A stretch of DNA of 64,000 nt. It comes from Verrucomicrobiota bacterium (GTDB lineage Bacteria > Verrucomicrobiota > Verrucomicrobiae > Limisphaerales > UBA11358). Where the stretch lies: NCBI GenBank assembly GCA_014860005.1, contig JACZKP010000178.1, forward strand, positions 1 to 64,000, in the 5' to 3' direction. The notes under the pieces were generated by a model. That model saw only the letters and a list, made by a program, of their open reading frames with translations, ran no database searches and was not told the DNA's origin. Each line of letters opens with the position of its first letter. Position 1 is the first letter of the stretch. Positions 1-13,200 of the stretch are shown piece by piece. The position numbers and the translations under genes are program-made.

Positions 1-64
1 AGGCCCACGCAAAGAAAAAGAGGGTTGGTCTGCACTACAGCACATTTGAGAAATCCGCAGCCAC

Positions 65-481
65 ATGGGCAACAACTTACGAAACAAAGACCCCGAAAAA
101 TCGCTGTTTCCCCAGTCGAATAGCGGAAGTCGGGTTAGCGCCACACTCAATCAGGAAAATGTTCTCAGTGCCACGGGCAAGCCTTTCACTCCGAGCATGG
201 TCAAGTGGATACGCTACCGGTATGACATTGCGATGCCATCGCAGAAACGCGCTGAGGAGTTGACGGTCCGCCAGGTGGCCGATCGGCTGGGCGTCAGTGC
301 CGGCGTGGTCTACTACTGGATCGAACGAGGGCATCTTCCGGCCCGGCGGCTTGAACCTGGGTTTCCATACTGGATTACTTTGACCGCCGATAAGGAAGCC
401 GAACTGCAAGCCTGGATCACCCACTCCCATCGTATCAAACCGCAACCATTCCGAACTACTGCTGCACGAGGTGCATTATGA
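65..481 (+). pseudogene. C-terminal fragment of a large serine recombinase (HTH end)
   Basis: The 138-residue frame carries a MerR/excisionase-like helix-turn-helix (TVRQVADRLGVSAGVVYYWI, about residues 67-86). It is preceded by a stretch like ATLNQ...GKPFTPSMVKWIRYR and followed by LPARR...PYWITLTADKE. From family knowledge this is how the C-terminus of many recombinase-type site-specific integrases of the resolvase family ends. The catalytic and zinc domains are absent, and the first 25 or so residues do not look like the family, so the frame is probably a 3' remnant, frameshifted or cut at its 5' side. It lies next to a truncated group II intron, which fits a decayed mobile-element patch. 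It could instead be a free-standing small HTH protein. It ends in the family's usual GAL tail, close to the point where the intron fragment is broken. Confidence 0.55.
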
Positions 482-901
482 ACTCACCGTCGGGATACCC
501 AATTGTCGCACCCCTTTTCCCCCAGGCTTGGGAATTTGCACTCCCAGCACCGGGGCCGGTTCGTATTCACCGCTGATGAGTTTGTCCCTTAGCTGCTCCC
601 TGTTGGCGCGCACACTTATCCACGCTTTCAGCCCGGTGACGTCCATGCCGTCAACTCCCGCGCTGCCTTTGTTGGCGCACACCCTCCGCAGGGCTTCTAT
701 GAGGTTGGCCTCCTGGGCCAACCTCTCCATTAGGTCTTGCTTCAAGGCGCGTGTCCCTTCTTCCGTCGTCAGCACTTGTCCCACCACCTGCCCAGCAGTT
801 CCGCTTACCGCCTCACCGCTGCTACCGTGGCCAACGCGCCCCTGCCCTTCCCAGCCGAAGCTGAGTTGTTCGGGTAGCTCGTTGCTTGTCTGGCGCTTCA
901 T
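476..901 (-). pseudogene. ltrA: Truncated group II intron reverse transcriptase/maturase (LtrA N-terminus)
   Basis: The frame encodes the N-terminal part of a group II intron-encoded protein. A basic leader is followed by reverse-transcriptase motif 0/1 sequence: NLIEALRRVCANKGSAGVDG (about residues 67-86), then LRDKLISGEYEPAPV and IPKPGGKGVRQLGIPTV (about 123-139). In intact LtrA-type proteins the next words lead into the RT1-RT2 region, but here the frame hits a stop after VSS. The catalytic YADD motif, the maturase X domain and any endonuclease are missing. It is therefore a dead 3'-truncated copy of about one third of the usual 400-450 residues. Upstream on the same strand lies sequence resembling intron RNA. 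Confidence 0.85.
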
Positions 902-1324
902 GCCGTCGAGGTCTCCAGTTCGCTCTTCCTTATTGTCTTTTGGTTCGGACCTTCGCGGGTCAAAGGTTCGCTCCCGCTACTACGTCCTCGGCTGACTCCC
1001 ATCCTTCCTTCCAGACGCTTCGCAGCGCCCGTAGCCCTTGCGGGCAGTTGGTCGGGCCTCCCGGAATAAGGCTCAGGGCTTTCCCACAGGCCACGCCGAA
1101 TTTACCGCGCCGGCTTCCGCACAAGTTTTGGGCTGTAGAATCCATTGCTCCCTTACCCAACCGGTCTCGGCCTTCTATTCGGTTCTTGTTCATCGTGTCT
1201 GTCGTCTTGCCTCCGGCTTCCTTCCCACGGTTGTTTACTCCGCAGTTGCCTTCGGCTCGTGGTTCCGCTTGTGCGGTCCACAGGGGACTTCAACCCCATA
1301 AGCTCTGAGTCATGTCCGGCGTAC
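484..1324 (-). mobile_element. 5' fragment of a group II intron, probably class C
   Basis: Read on the minus strand, the sequence begins GTACGCCGGACATG directly after the T-run of the terminator at 1325-1354. It continues through about 420 nt of structured GC-rich RNA-like sequence containing TGGGGTTGAAGTCCCC, and then enters the ltrA fragment. A 5' end close to GUGCG and insertion right behind a rho-independent terminator stem are known traits of bacterial class C introns. Domains V and VI and the 3' half of the ORF are missing, so splicing and mobility are lost. The 3' break lies near 484, next to the recombinase fragment. The class assignment is inferred from position and 5' sequence only. 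Confidence 0.6.
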
Positions 1325-1354
1325 AAAAAACGGGACGGCAAGCAAACCGTCCCG
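1325..1354 (-). terminator. Rho-independent terminator of the oxidoreductase gene ending at 1375
   Basis: A perfect 8-bp stem (CGGGACGG/CCGTCCCG) with an 8-nt loop is followed on the minus strand by six T. It lies 21 nt beyond the stop of the minus-strand oxidoreductase gene and immediately before the group II intron fragment. Confidence 0.8.
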
Positions 1355-1374
1355 TTTTCGAGCGAGAGCGCCGG

Positions 1375-2565
1375 TTAAAGCTTCTTCGGCAAGGCAGCCC
1401 AACTGCCCTTCTTGGCGCTGCTCTTGACGCAGGTTTCGATGAACGCAATACCCATCCAGCCGTCCTCGACGCTGGCGTATTTCGAGCCGTCGCAGGCGAA
1501 CGGTTTGCCAGCCTGCCATTTGCGCACGTCAGCTTCAAAGCAGCGATGCAGGCGCGCATAAGCATCATGAAACGCTTCCGGATGCCCGGCGGGAACGGTC
1601 GGTTCGGCCATGAGATCGGCCGGTACATCCTTGGGCAGAAAACCGTCGCCCGGGTTGACCGCGCCGCGCCAATAGACGCGGTCCGGCTGATTGGCGAGAT
1701 GAATGGTAATGCTCTCTGGCTCTTCCTGCCGCCAGACGAGCGTGCCCTTGGTACCGCTGATTTCGATACCCAGATCGTTCTTGTGGCCGATGGCAATCTG
1801 CGAGGCGCGCACCAGGGCTTTGCCGCCGTTGCTCAACTTGCAGTAGATCGTGAAGTGATCGTCCAGCGCCCGGCCTTCGACGAAGGTTTCGAGTTGCGCT
1901 GAAACCTGCGTGACATCCAGGCCGGTCACGAAGCGAAGTTGCATGAGGGCGTGCGTGCCAATGTCGCCACCGCAACCGGAGCCGCCCGCCAGCTTGGGAT
2001 TTGTGCGCCAGGTGGCCTGCATCTGGCCGGTGGCTTCGAGTTTGGTCGCGAGCCAGCCTTGGAGGTAGTAAGAGTCCACCCAGCGGACGTCACCCAGCAG
2101 ACCCGCGCGAATGATGTAGCGCGCAAACCGACTGGTCCAATGGCCCAGATAAGTGTGCGCCACACCGAAGGGGATGTTGTGCTTGCGAACCGCCTTCACG
2201 AGCGCGTTGGCTTCCTTAAGGTTCAGGCAAAGTGGCTTCTCGCAGAACACCGGGATGCCGGCCTTGATGGCTTTCATCGCCGGATCGAAATGCACGTGGT
2301 TCGGCGTGACGATGACGATGTAACTGAGTTTCTGGTCTTCGGGCAGGCTGGCGTTGGCCTCGATCATTTCCGTGTAGGAGCCGTAACCCTGGATCGGATA
2401 AGGCCAGTTCGCCGCTTCCTCGAGGGCGATCTTGGGATCGGGAAACAGCGCACCGGCCGTCACGCGGCGCGTGCCGTCAAAGTGGATGGCTTTTTGATGG
2501 GGGTTGACGATGAATGCGCCTTTGCCACCGCCCACCAAACCGACATTGATAGGTTTGTTCGACAT
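1375..2565 (-). CDS. Gfo/Idh/MocA family oxidoreductase
   Basis: This 396-residue NAD(P)-dependent dehydrogenase-like protein probably acts on a sugar or cyclitol; the substrate cannot be read from sequence. The N-terminal Rossmann fold has VGLVGGGKGAF (residues 8-18), the family EKP motif is at 109-111 (FCEKPLC), and the putative catalytic DxGxH is at 201-205 (GGDIGTHAL). There is no signal peptide, so it should be cytoplasmic. Length is normal. It is transcribed in the same direction as a second family member about 150 bp upstream (2719-3882), and the two probably form a small operon for sugar catabolism ending at the terminator at 1325-1354. Such genes are strongly expanded in Verrucomicrobiota and Planctomycetota. 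Confidence 0.9.
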   Translation of the reverse strand: MSNKPINVGLVGGGKGAFIVNPHQKAIHFDGTRRVTAGALFPDPKIALEEAANWPYPIQGYGSYTEMIEANASLPEDQKLSYIVIVTPNHVHFDPAMKAIKAGIPVFCEKPLCLNLKEANALVKAVRKHNIPFGVAHTYLGHWTSRFARYIIRAGLLGDVRWVDSYYLQGWLATKLEATGQMQATWRTNPKLAGGSGCGGDIGTHALMQLRFVTGLDVTQVSAQLETFVEGRALDDHFTIYCKLSNGGKALVRASQIAIGHKNDLGIEISGTKGTLVWRQEEPESITIHLANQPDRVYWRGAVNPGDGFLPKDVPADLMAEPTVPAGHPEAFHDAYARLHRCFEADVRKWQAGKPFACDGSKYASVEDGWMGIAFIETCVKSSAKKGSWAALPKKL

Positions 2566-2718
2566 AGATTGTTCCTTTGATTATTCGTTTGTTTTACTGC
2601 AACCGCTTGAGTCATCCCCGGGCACCATTTGGAGATTCAGCCTGGGAAACGCCGTCCGTTTCGCGTCCAGACTAGACCAGCGCGACTCCCGTTCAAGGAG
2701 TTTGTGCGGCGACTACAA

Positions 2719-3882
2719 CTACACTTTCACCCACTGACGCTTCTTGACGGAAAGTTCCACCGCCTCCAGCACCCGCTGGTTCTTGAGGCCGTCCTCAAAC
2801 GTCGGGTGAACCGGTTTGCCTTCGATACAGGCGTTGACGAAGTCGGCCACGGTGTGGACAAAGGTGTGTTCGTAGCCCAGCAGGTGCCCGTCGCGCCAGT
2901 AATGATTCACGTAGAGATGCGCGCCGTTGGGTTGCGTGACCAGAATGTCGCGGAAGCCCTGACGATCAGCCGGGCTGGCCGTGTCGAAAAACTTCAGCCG
3001 GTTCATGTCTTCAAGATCGAAGCACAACGAGCCTTTGCTGCCGTTGATTTCAAGAGTGAGGTGATTCCTCCTGCCGGCAGCGCAGCGGGTCGCTTCGAGG
3101 CTGGCCAGCGCGCCGCTGGCAAATCGCCCGATGAACAATGCGGCGTCGTCCACGGTCACATTGCCCTTCTTCTCAAGGGCCTTGGCCGACTGGCTTTGGG
3201 CCTTGCCGGTTAAGCCCGTCAACGGACGTTCTTTTGTGAAAGTATGCATCAACCCGCAAACTTCCTTGAACTCACCGACCAAGTAGCGCGCCAGATCAAT
3301 GATGTGAACGTTGATGTCGCCATGCGCTCCGCTGCCGCTGACGGATTTATCCAACCGCCATTTCATGGGATAGTCCGGATCCACGAGCCAGTCCTGGGCA
3401 TACCGCGCCCGGAAGTGGTGAATCTCGCCCACCGCACCTTCGCCGATCATTCGCCGCGCCAGCGCGATGGCCGGAACGCGCCGGTAGTTGTGGCAAACCA
3501 TGTGAACGATTTTGGCTTTCTGCGCGGCGGCGAACATGGCCTCAGCTTGCTTAACCGTCAGTGCGAGGGGTTTCTCGCACAGGACATGCTTGCCCGCCCG
3601 GGCGGCGGCAATGGCGATTTCCGCGTGGGAATCGTTGGGCGTGGCGATGTCCACGATATCAATCAAGGGCGACTCCACCACCTCCCGCCAATCAGTGGTG
3701 GCATTTTCCCAGCCGAGGTTGGCCCGCACGGACTGCACGCTGGCGGCCGAGCGCCCACAAATGGTGTGCAACTCGAGGTGTGCTTTCAGGGGGAAGAAGC
3801 GCGGCGCCTGCCGCCACGCGTTGGAGTGGGCTTTGCCCATGAACCGGTAACCAATCATCCCGACACGAAATGTCCTGGCCAT
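2719..3882 (-). CDS. Gfo/Idh/MocA family oxidoreductase (second copy)
   Basis: The 387-residue protein has the N-terminal nucleotide-binding motif VGMIGYRFMGKAH (residues 7-19), EKP at 103-105 (LCEKPLALT) and the DINVH catalytic-type signature at 189-193. The C-terminal half is the usual alpha/beta substrate domain. MIGYRFMGKAHSNAW is common in inositol-dehydrogenase-like members, but the substrate is not assigned. It is not a recent duplicate of the gene at 1375-2565, because the two share only family motifs. The start at 3882 follows an A/T-rich stretch and no better upstream start exists. The plus-strand panD lies divergently about 85 bp away, so the gap probably holds both promoters. Confidence 0.9.
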   Translation of the reverse strand: MARTFRVGMIGYRFMGKAHSNAWRQAPRFFPLKAHLELHTICGRSAASVQSVRANLGWENATTDWREVVESPLIDIVDIATPNDSHAEIAIAAARAGKHVLCEKPLALTVKQAEAMFAAAQKAKIVHMVCHNYRRVPAIALARRMIGEGAVGEIHHFRARYAQDWLVDPDYPMKWRLDKSVSGSGAHGDINVHIIDLARYLVGEFKEVCGLMHTFTKERPLTGLTGKAQSQSAKALEKKGNVTVDDAALFIGRFASGALASLEATRCAAGRRNHLTLEINGSKGSLCFDLEDMNRLKFFDTASPADRQGFRDILVTQPNGAHLYVNHYWRDGHLLGYEHTFVHTVADFVNACIEGKPVHPTFEDGLKNQRVLEAVELSVKKRQWVKV

Positions 3883-3967
3883 AGGCGTGCTGAAGTTGAG
3901 GTTGAATTAGATGCCCCCGCCTTTATAGTGACGAAAGTTTTTCAAGTCAACGGGCGACTTGAGTCCT

Positions 3968-4336
3968 ATGCAAATTCACTTGTTGAAATCGAAGATTCAC
4001 CGGGCCTGCGTCACGGGCGGCAGCATCCATTACGAGGGCAGTCTATCCATTGACGCCGATTTGATGGACTTGGTGGGCCTTTGCCCGCATGAACGCATCC
4101 TATGCGGGAACATGGCCAACGGGGAGCGCTTTGAGACCTATGCCATTCCGGGTAAGCGCGGCGCCGGCGAAATTGTGCTGAACGGGGCGACCGCCCGGCT
4201 CGGCAAACCCGGCGACTTGCTGACCATCATGAGTTACGCCGTGGTCAAAGCAAAACAGGCCAAAAGATGGGTCCCCCAAATAATTGTCCTCGGCAAGAAG
4301 AACAAGGTCGTGACCAAACGGGGGACCAGGAAATGA
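3968..4336 (+). CDS. panD: Aspartate 1-decarboxylase (pyruvoyl enzyme)
   Basis: The enzyme converts L-aspartate to beta-alanine for pantothenate and coenzyme A synthesis. The ATG at 3968 gives 122 residues beginning MQIHLLKSKIHRACV. The self-cleavage site is the conserved Gly24-Ser25 in YEGS, which yields the pyruvoyl group. Lys9, Arg54, Thr57 and Tyr58 (ERFETYAI) match the active-site residues of the E. coli enzyme. An in-frame TTG at 3959 would add three residues but is less likely. Length is within the usual 115-130 with a basic tail (KKNKVVTKRGTRK). lpxD follows 87 bp downstream on the same strand. Confidence 0.95.
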   Translation: MQIHLLKSKIHRACVTGGSIHYEGSLSIDADLMDLVGLCPHERILCGNMANGERFETYAIPGKRGAGEIVLNGATARLGKPGDLLTIMSYAVVKAKQAKRWVPQIIVLGKKNKVVTKRGTRK

Positions 4337-4423
4337 TTCTGGCTTGGCGACCGGAACATCCAGCCGGAGGCGCGGGCGGCTCTTCCGGTAAAGCCTCAAC
4401 CCTCCGGCACTAATCTTTCTGCC

Positions 4424-5461
4424 ATGTCTTATACCGCCGCAGAAATTGCCGCCCACCTCCAGGGCGAGGTCGTGGGCGACCCTGCCACCCTGCTGAATAG
4501 TTTTGCCCCGGCCGACCGGGCGCAAGCGGGCGATCTGACCTTTGCTGAAAACGAGGAGTATTTAACCCGCGCCGTCCAAAGCGCCGCGTCAGCCGTCATC
4601 GTCGGACGGCACACTGCTGCCAGTGGCAAAGTCCTGATTCGCGTGGCGAACGCGCGTGTTGCCTTCGCCAAGGCGCTGGAACTTTTTTTCCCCGAACCAA
4701 CCCTCGCCGCCGGGGTTCATCCCACCGCGGTTGTGGCAGCAACGGCGCAGATTGACTCGACCGCTCACATCGGACCGGGTTGTGTGGTGGGGGAGCGGAC
4801 GCGCATCGGTGCGCGCACTACTTTGCATGCCGGCGATGTTCTGGGCGACGACTGCCGGCTCGGCGAAGGGGTGGTGTTGTTTCCAAACGTTACGCTTTAT
4901 GCGCGCACTGAGCTGGGCAATCGCGTCCGGGTCCATGCCGGCACCGTGATCGGATCCGACGGGTTTGGTTACGTGCTGGACGCGGGCGTGCATCGCAAAG
5001 TGCCCCAGATTGGCAATGTCGTGATCGGCGACGACGTTGAAATCGGTGCGAACGTCACGATTGACCGCGGAGCGCTAGGCCCCACAGTCATTGGCAAAGG
5101 CACGAAAATAGACAATCTGGTGCAGATCGGGCACAACGTGCAGATTGGGGAGCATTGCCTGATCGTGGCCCAGGTGGGCATCGCTGGCAGCACGAAATTG
5201 GGCAACTACGTCGTGCTGGCCGGGCAGGTGGGATTGGCCGGACATCTCAAGATCGGCAATCAGGTCACGGTGGCCGCGCAAGCCGGGGTAATGCACGACA
5301 TCCCCGACGGTGGAAAGTGGCTGGGCGCACCGGCACAACCGGATCGCAACGCCAAGCGCCAGTTGATTGCGGTGCAACAGTTGCCTGAATTGATACGCCG
5401 GGTCAGGGATTTGGAACGTCAGTTCGGGGCGCGCCCGGCCTCGACCGGTGATTCGGACTGA
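4424..5461 (+). CDS. lpxD: UDP-3-O-acylglucosamine N-acyltransferase LpxD
   Basis: This 345-residue enzyme adds the N-linked hydroxyacyl chain in the third step of lipid A synthesis in the cytoplasm. It has the N-terminal uridine-binding domain (residues about 1-95, ending [13 protein letters not shown]), then a long left-handed parallel beta-helix of hexapeptide repeats (about 100-310). His237 in QIGHNVQIG corresponds to the catalytic His239 of E. coli LpxD. The C-terminal helix ([12 protein letters not shown]) is also typical. It shows that the organism makes LPS. Its location next to panD, away from lpxA/lpxB, is unusual relative to proteobacteria but not informative on its own. Confidence 0.95.
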   Translation: MSYTAAEIAAHLQGEVVGDPATLLNSFAPADRAQAGDLTFAENEEYLTRAVQSAASAVIVGRHTAASGKVLIRVANARVAFAKALELFFPEPTLAAGVHPTAVVAATAQIDSTAHIGPGCVVGERTRIGARTTLHAGDVLGDDCRLGEGVVLFPNVTLYARTELGNRVRVHAGTVIGSDGFGYVLDAGVHRKVPQIGNVVIGDDVEIGANVTIDRGALGPTVIGKGTKIDNLVQIGHNVQIGEHCLIVAQVGIAGSTKLGNYVVLAGQVGLAGHLKIGNQVTVAAQAGVMHDIPDGGKWLGAPAQPDRNAKRQLIAVQQLPELIRRVRDLERQFGARPASTGDSD

Positions 5462-5574
5462 CGGACACGGTCCCGCCGCGCAGAGCGATCACTGCAAAAT
5501 TTTTTGATTTCTGATTGACCAGTGCCCCCCTTCTCTGGCGAGATGATAATCCCTTTACATGGGCGAATAATCAG

Positions 5575-8850
<3,276 letters not shown>

Positions 8851-9060
8851 GTCAGTTCATTCTTCGGCACACAATCGGTCTTGTCGAGTTGACAAGGGCA
8901 TGATTGGCAAACGAATGCTCTGAAATAGCCCGGGCGCATTGCCTTTGGTTTGTTTCCATTCTCCTGACAATCATTCCCCTGCCTTTTCCCTCCCTTAACC
9001 TGGCTTGATTTATTCCCCGTTCCTTCTACCCTCCACAATCGAAGTCATTTCGCTTTTAAC

Positions 9061-10209
9061 ATGCAACTGAACAACGAAGAAATCCGCCGTTACTCGCGGC
9101 ATCTGATCCTGCCGGAAGTCGGTCTGGCCGGGCAAAAGAAGATCAAAGCCACCAGCGTCCTGTGCATCGGCGCGGGCGGTCTCGGCTCGCCTATCGCCAT
9201 GTATCTCGCGGCGGCGGGTATCGGCAAAATTGGCATCGTGGATTTTGACACCGTGGATTATTCCAATCTGCAACGCCAGATTCTCCACACGGACGCGGAC
9301 GTGGGACGTTCCAAAGCTGAGTCAGCCAAGGAAACCATCGCGGGCATCAATCCCAACGTCGAAGTGGCCATCCACAACACCGCGATCAATTCCGGCAACG
9401 CCTTCGAGCTCATCCGCCCCTACGACATCGTGGTGGACGGCACGGACAATTTCCCGACGCGCTATCTCACCAACGACGCCTGTGTGCTGCTCAAGAAGCC
9501 GAACGTCTATGGCTCGATCTTCCGCTTCGAGGGTCAGGCCAGCGTGTTCGCGCCGCATCTCGGCGGACCGTGCTATCGCTGTCTGTATCCCGAACCGCCG
9601 CCGCCCGGCATGGTGCCGAGTTGCGCGGAAGGCGGCGTTCTCGGCGTGTTGCCCGGCATCATCGGCTGCATCCAGACGACGGAAATTCTGAAACTCGCGC
9701 TGGGCAAAGGCACGTCCATGGTCGGACGCCTGCTGCTGTTCAACGCGCTCGACATGAAGTTCCGCGAACTCAAGTTGCGGCGCGATCCCGCGTGCCCGAT
9801 CTGCGGCGACCATCCGACGATCAAGGAACTGATTGACTACGATCAATTCTGCGGCATCCAACCCGCCCCCGCCGAACCCGTGGGCAATCCCGATGAAGTC
9901 ACCGTGCAGGACATGAAGAAAGCGCTCGATAATCCGAGCCTCGGCATCAAGGTCATTGACGTGCGCGAATCGGACGAATACGAGATCGCGAAAGTGGACG
10001 GCGTGCCATTGCTGCCGTTGAGCCAGATCAACGAGCGCTTCACAGAACTCGATCCGAACCAGCAATACTATCTGCACTGCAAAGCCGGCGTGCGTTCGTT
10101 GAAGGCGCTAAACTTCCTGCGGCAACAGGGTTTCAAATATCTCAAGAGCGTCAAAGGCGGCATCACCGCTTGGAGCGAGGAGATTGATTCCCAGGTGCCA
10201 CGGTATTAA
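9061..10209 (+). CDS. moeB: MoeB/ThiF-type adenylyltransferase with C-terminal rhodanese domain
   Basis: This E1-like enzyme adenylates the C-terminal Gly of a small sulfur carrier (MoaD or ThiS type), and its rhodanese domain can carry persulfide sulfur. The 382 residues show the ATP-binding loop GAGGLGS (37-43), the Arg finger region NLQRQI, zinc ligands C171/C174 (CYRC) and C245/C248 (CPICGD), a conserved Cys at 188 (PSCAEGG), a short linker (about 265-280), and a rhodanese domain (281-382) with active Cys340 in HCKAGVRS. This fused layout is common in bacteria. It is intact. Its 3' portion recurs in pieces at six or more positions over the next 11 kb, always on the same strand and interleaved with unrelated genes. 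Confidence 0.95.
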   Translation: MQLNNEEIRRYSRHLILPEVGLAGQKKIKATSVLCIGAGGLGSPIAMYLAAAGIGKIGIVDFDTVDYSNLQRQILHTDADVGRSKAESAKETIAGINPNVEVAIHNTAINSGNAFELIRPYDIVVDGTDNFPTRYLTNDACVLLKKPNVYGSIFRFEGQASVFAPHLGGPCYRCLYPEPPPPGMVPSCAEGGVLGVLPGIIGCIQTTEILKLALGKGTSMVGRLLLFNALDMKFRELKLRRDPACPICGDHPTIKELIDYDQFCGIQPAPAEPVGNPDEVTVQDMKKALDNPSLGIKVIDVRESDEYEIAKVDGVPLLPLSQINERFTELDPNQQYYLHCKAGVRSLKALNFLRQQGFKYLKSVKGGITAWSEEIDSQVPRY

Positions 10210-10217
10210 GACCGTCC

Positions 10218-13200
10218 TTACGGTGTGGAAACCGCCCGGTAGAACCGACGTGGATGATTTGTCGCGGACGAATCGAGGAAGCTGAGATTGGTGTTGCAGT
10301 AGAACGATCCCAGCGAAACCCAGTTCACCAGATTTGTGCTGGTTTCCAGCCGATACAAACCCGGCTGTGGAACCTTGAGCGTTAGTTCAAAACCTGGGGC
10401 ACCCGTCCGATTCAAAATACCGGCTGGCGCAGGAGGGTTCACAGTGAACCGAACAGGTGCTGTTGTGGATGACGCACCTTGATTGTCGTAGGCTCGCGCA
10501 TAGACCGTATAAACTCCGGCCGGCAAATTTGTCCACGTCGTGCCATAAGATGGCGTCGTGTCGGTAAACAACAATGTGCCACCGCTGTAGAACTCAACCC
10601 GCGTCACTGTGCCGTTAAGATCACTCGCATTGGCGGTAACTTGAACCGTGGCCGGCGCAACGAAAGTTGCATTGGCCGCTGGACTGGTCAAGGTCACCCC
10701 GGGCGCTGTGTTGATGGTGGGGTGGTTACCCCGCCGATAGATCACCGCCAGCTTTGCATCACGGATGGCGAGGGCGCGGCTACCCGAAGTCGTCAGCTTG
10801 TCGGCACCGAGATTTTGCACATAAACCGAGCGGTCGGAACTGGTGGTCAGATCTTCATCGGCATAGAAGACCTTCGTGTCGTCGCCATTGAACACCGGAT
10901 ACCCTACACCGTTTTCGCTCAATCCGATCACCCCGAGCGCCCCTTCATACAAATCCAAGGTCAGAATGGCGGAATCACCCGTCGTGTATTGCGCCTCGAA
11001 AACCACATAACGACTCGACGTCTTGCCGAACGAGGGATTACCAATGTTGAACTCATCCACAGTAGGCACGACGACGCGTTGTTGAAGTGTTGACATATCC
11101 AGCCCAAAGATGCTCCAAGCATGGCGGGTCTGGCCATCCGCTCCTCGGAAACCGGAAAGGGCATCATAGATGAGCAGCCCCCCGTCCGGTGAAAAGCTCA
11201 AGGCATCGGCGTAGCTGATGTTGTTCAAGGGTTCACCGTCCGTGACGGGCGTGACCAAATTGACGGTTGAGGTGAGATTAGATACCAGATCGAGCACGAC
11301 AATCTGGTTCGTAGGTAGGCCGCTACTATTGAAGACAAACGCGACATAACGGCCTTCCGGAGAAATGGCGATTGAGTGAACCAAGCCCGAGTATAGTGTG
11401 GTGAAGTCCGCCCCGGCAGTGGTGAGATAACACAGGCTGTCATCGCCGCCTACAAAGAACATATCCTCACCGTTTCCGGTTACGGAAGATCGAGACAGCT
11501 TCACGCTCGTCACCAGACTACTGCCGCTGCTGGAATCTCCCTGCGCAGCTTCGATCCTAAACAGGTCGTCACGGTCGAAAAACCAATGTTCACGGATGAA
11601 CATATATGAATCTACAGCAGACACCGACGCGTTCACATTGGACGGTTGAGCGGCGCTCGCCGGGGCAGCGAACAGCCCAATTGCATCAAACGCTTCCATC
11701 GTTTTAAGCACCTGCGGTGAGCCGACCCCATACAAGGCCTCGGCTGCGGCAACACAACCCAGTCTCGCATCAATAAAATGGGAGAACGGTTTCATGCTCA
11801 CCGTGAGACAGCGGTAGAAGATTTGTTCCGCATGATTGTATCCCACTGCGCCCGGAAGTCCTGCCGCCAATAGATAGAAAGCGTGATTGATGATACTGCT
11901 GTTGAAGTGAACTCCCCCGTTGTCCCGGCCACTGAAGTTATTCAAGAATGGATCGTCGGATGGAATGAACTCGCTCATGTGAGCAGGATAAGGTCGTGCC
12001 GTTCCCGAGATGAGCACAGAACCCGGGGAGGCCATGTTGCGCATGATAGAACTCAACTCCGACCCGATGAGCCAGTCGTTTGTGGCGCGGGTTCGGGCCT
12101 CAATCATTTCGCCGAAAATGTCCGCGAATGATTCATTGAGTGCTCCCGGTTGGTCGCGATAGTAAAGCACCCCTTGGCTGCCAATGCTGCTGGCCACGCC
12201 ATGAGTAACCTCATGCCCCACGATGTCGAGTGAACCTGCATACCGGTCGGTGCTCCCGAACAGCATCAAATCGAGTACGCCATTCCAGGAAGCGTTCGGG
12301 TAGTCGCCAATGCGGACGATTGCATTCAAATTGCTTCCGCCGCCATTAAATGAACTTCGCCCGAACCGGAGTAGATAATAGTCGTAGGTCTGGCTGAGAT
12401 TGTAGCTGGCGCTGACGGCCTCGGGGATACTCCAAGAAAGCGCAGAACCCGACGCAATACGGTAAGCCGCCTGTAACACATTGTAGTTTGTGCCGCGAGC
12501 GTCGGCCACCTCGATGATGCCGTTGCCGGTTACGGGATTAAACATCGGCTTGCTGGCGTCAATCATGTAATAGGTCGATGCTACTTGCCACACGTTGAGC
12601 GGCTTCGTCACCCCAAGTAAATCAACGCCCGAACCGCTGACGCTGTTATCTGTGACCCGGGTGATGGTGGTCAGCGTTTGCCCGCCTTGCGCGTCGATCA
12701 CAACCCACCACGCCTGGCTCAAGGAAGCGGATACATCCATTTTCCAAGCCAACTTTGCTGGCTGGTCCATTGGCGCGTAAACGATGAGTTCCGGAGTACC
12801 GACCTTCGCAGTTGATCCGACCTTGACGGCGTCACGGGCCTTGTCGGCAACATCCGCCGCCTTCAGCGTTGGTTGCACAGTGACCTGCTCCGGGGTTGCG
12901 ATGTAAGCCCCATCAACCATGGCCACGTCGCCACCAACATCCAGATGCACGGCAATTTCCGCCGGCCAAACGACCAAGCCCTGATAGTGCTGGGTGAACC
13001 GCAAAACCTCCCCGCCCAGTTCATCGGCTTGCCGGTGCGCTAATGCCAGTTCTCGGTCTGGCTCGTTGAGCAACATGAGCGTGGCGTTGTCCCGGAGAAA
13101 AGTCATCGCCGTTGAATCATTTCGAGATTGCTCATTGCCGGTGGATGCAACTGCTTTGGCCAGCGGTCGTCCCTTGAGTTGCATTGGGGTACTGTTTTCA

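Noticed and set aside
471..1308. Plus-strand frames across the intron fragment
   Set aside because: Antisense of group II intron RNA and ltrA; low-complexity Ser/Pro/Leu composition.
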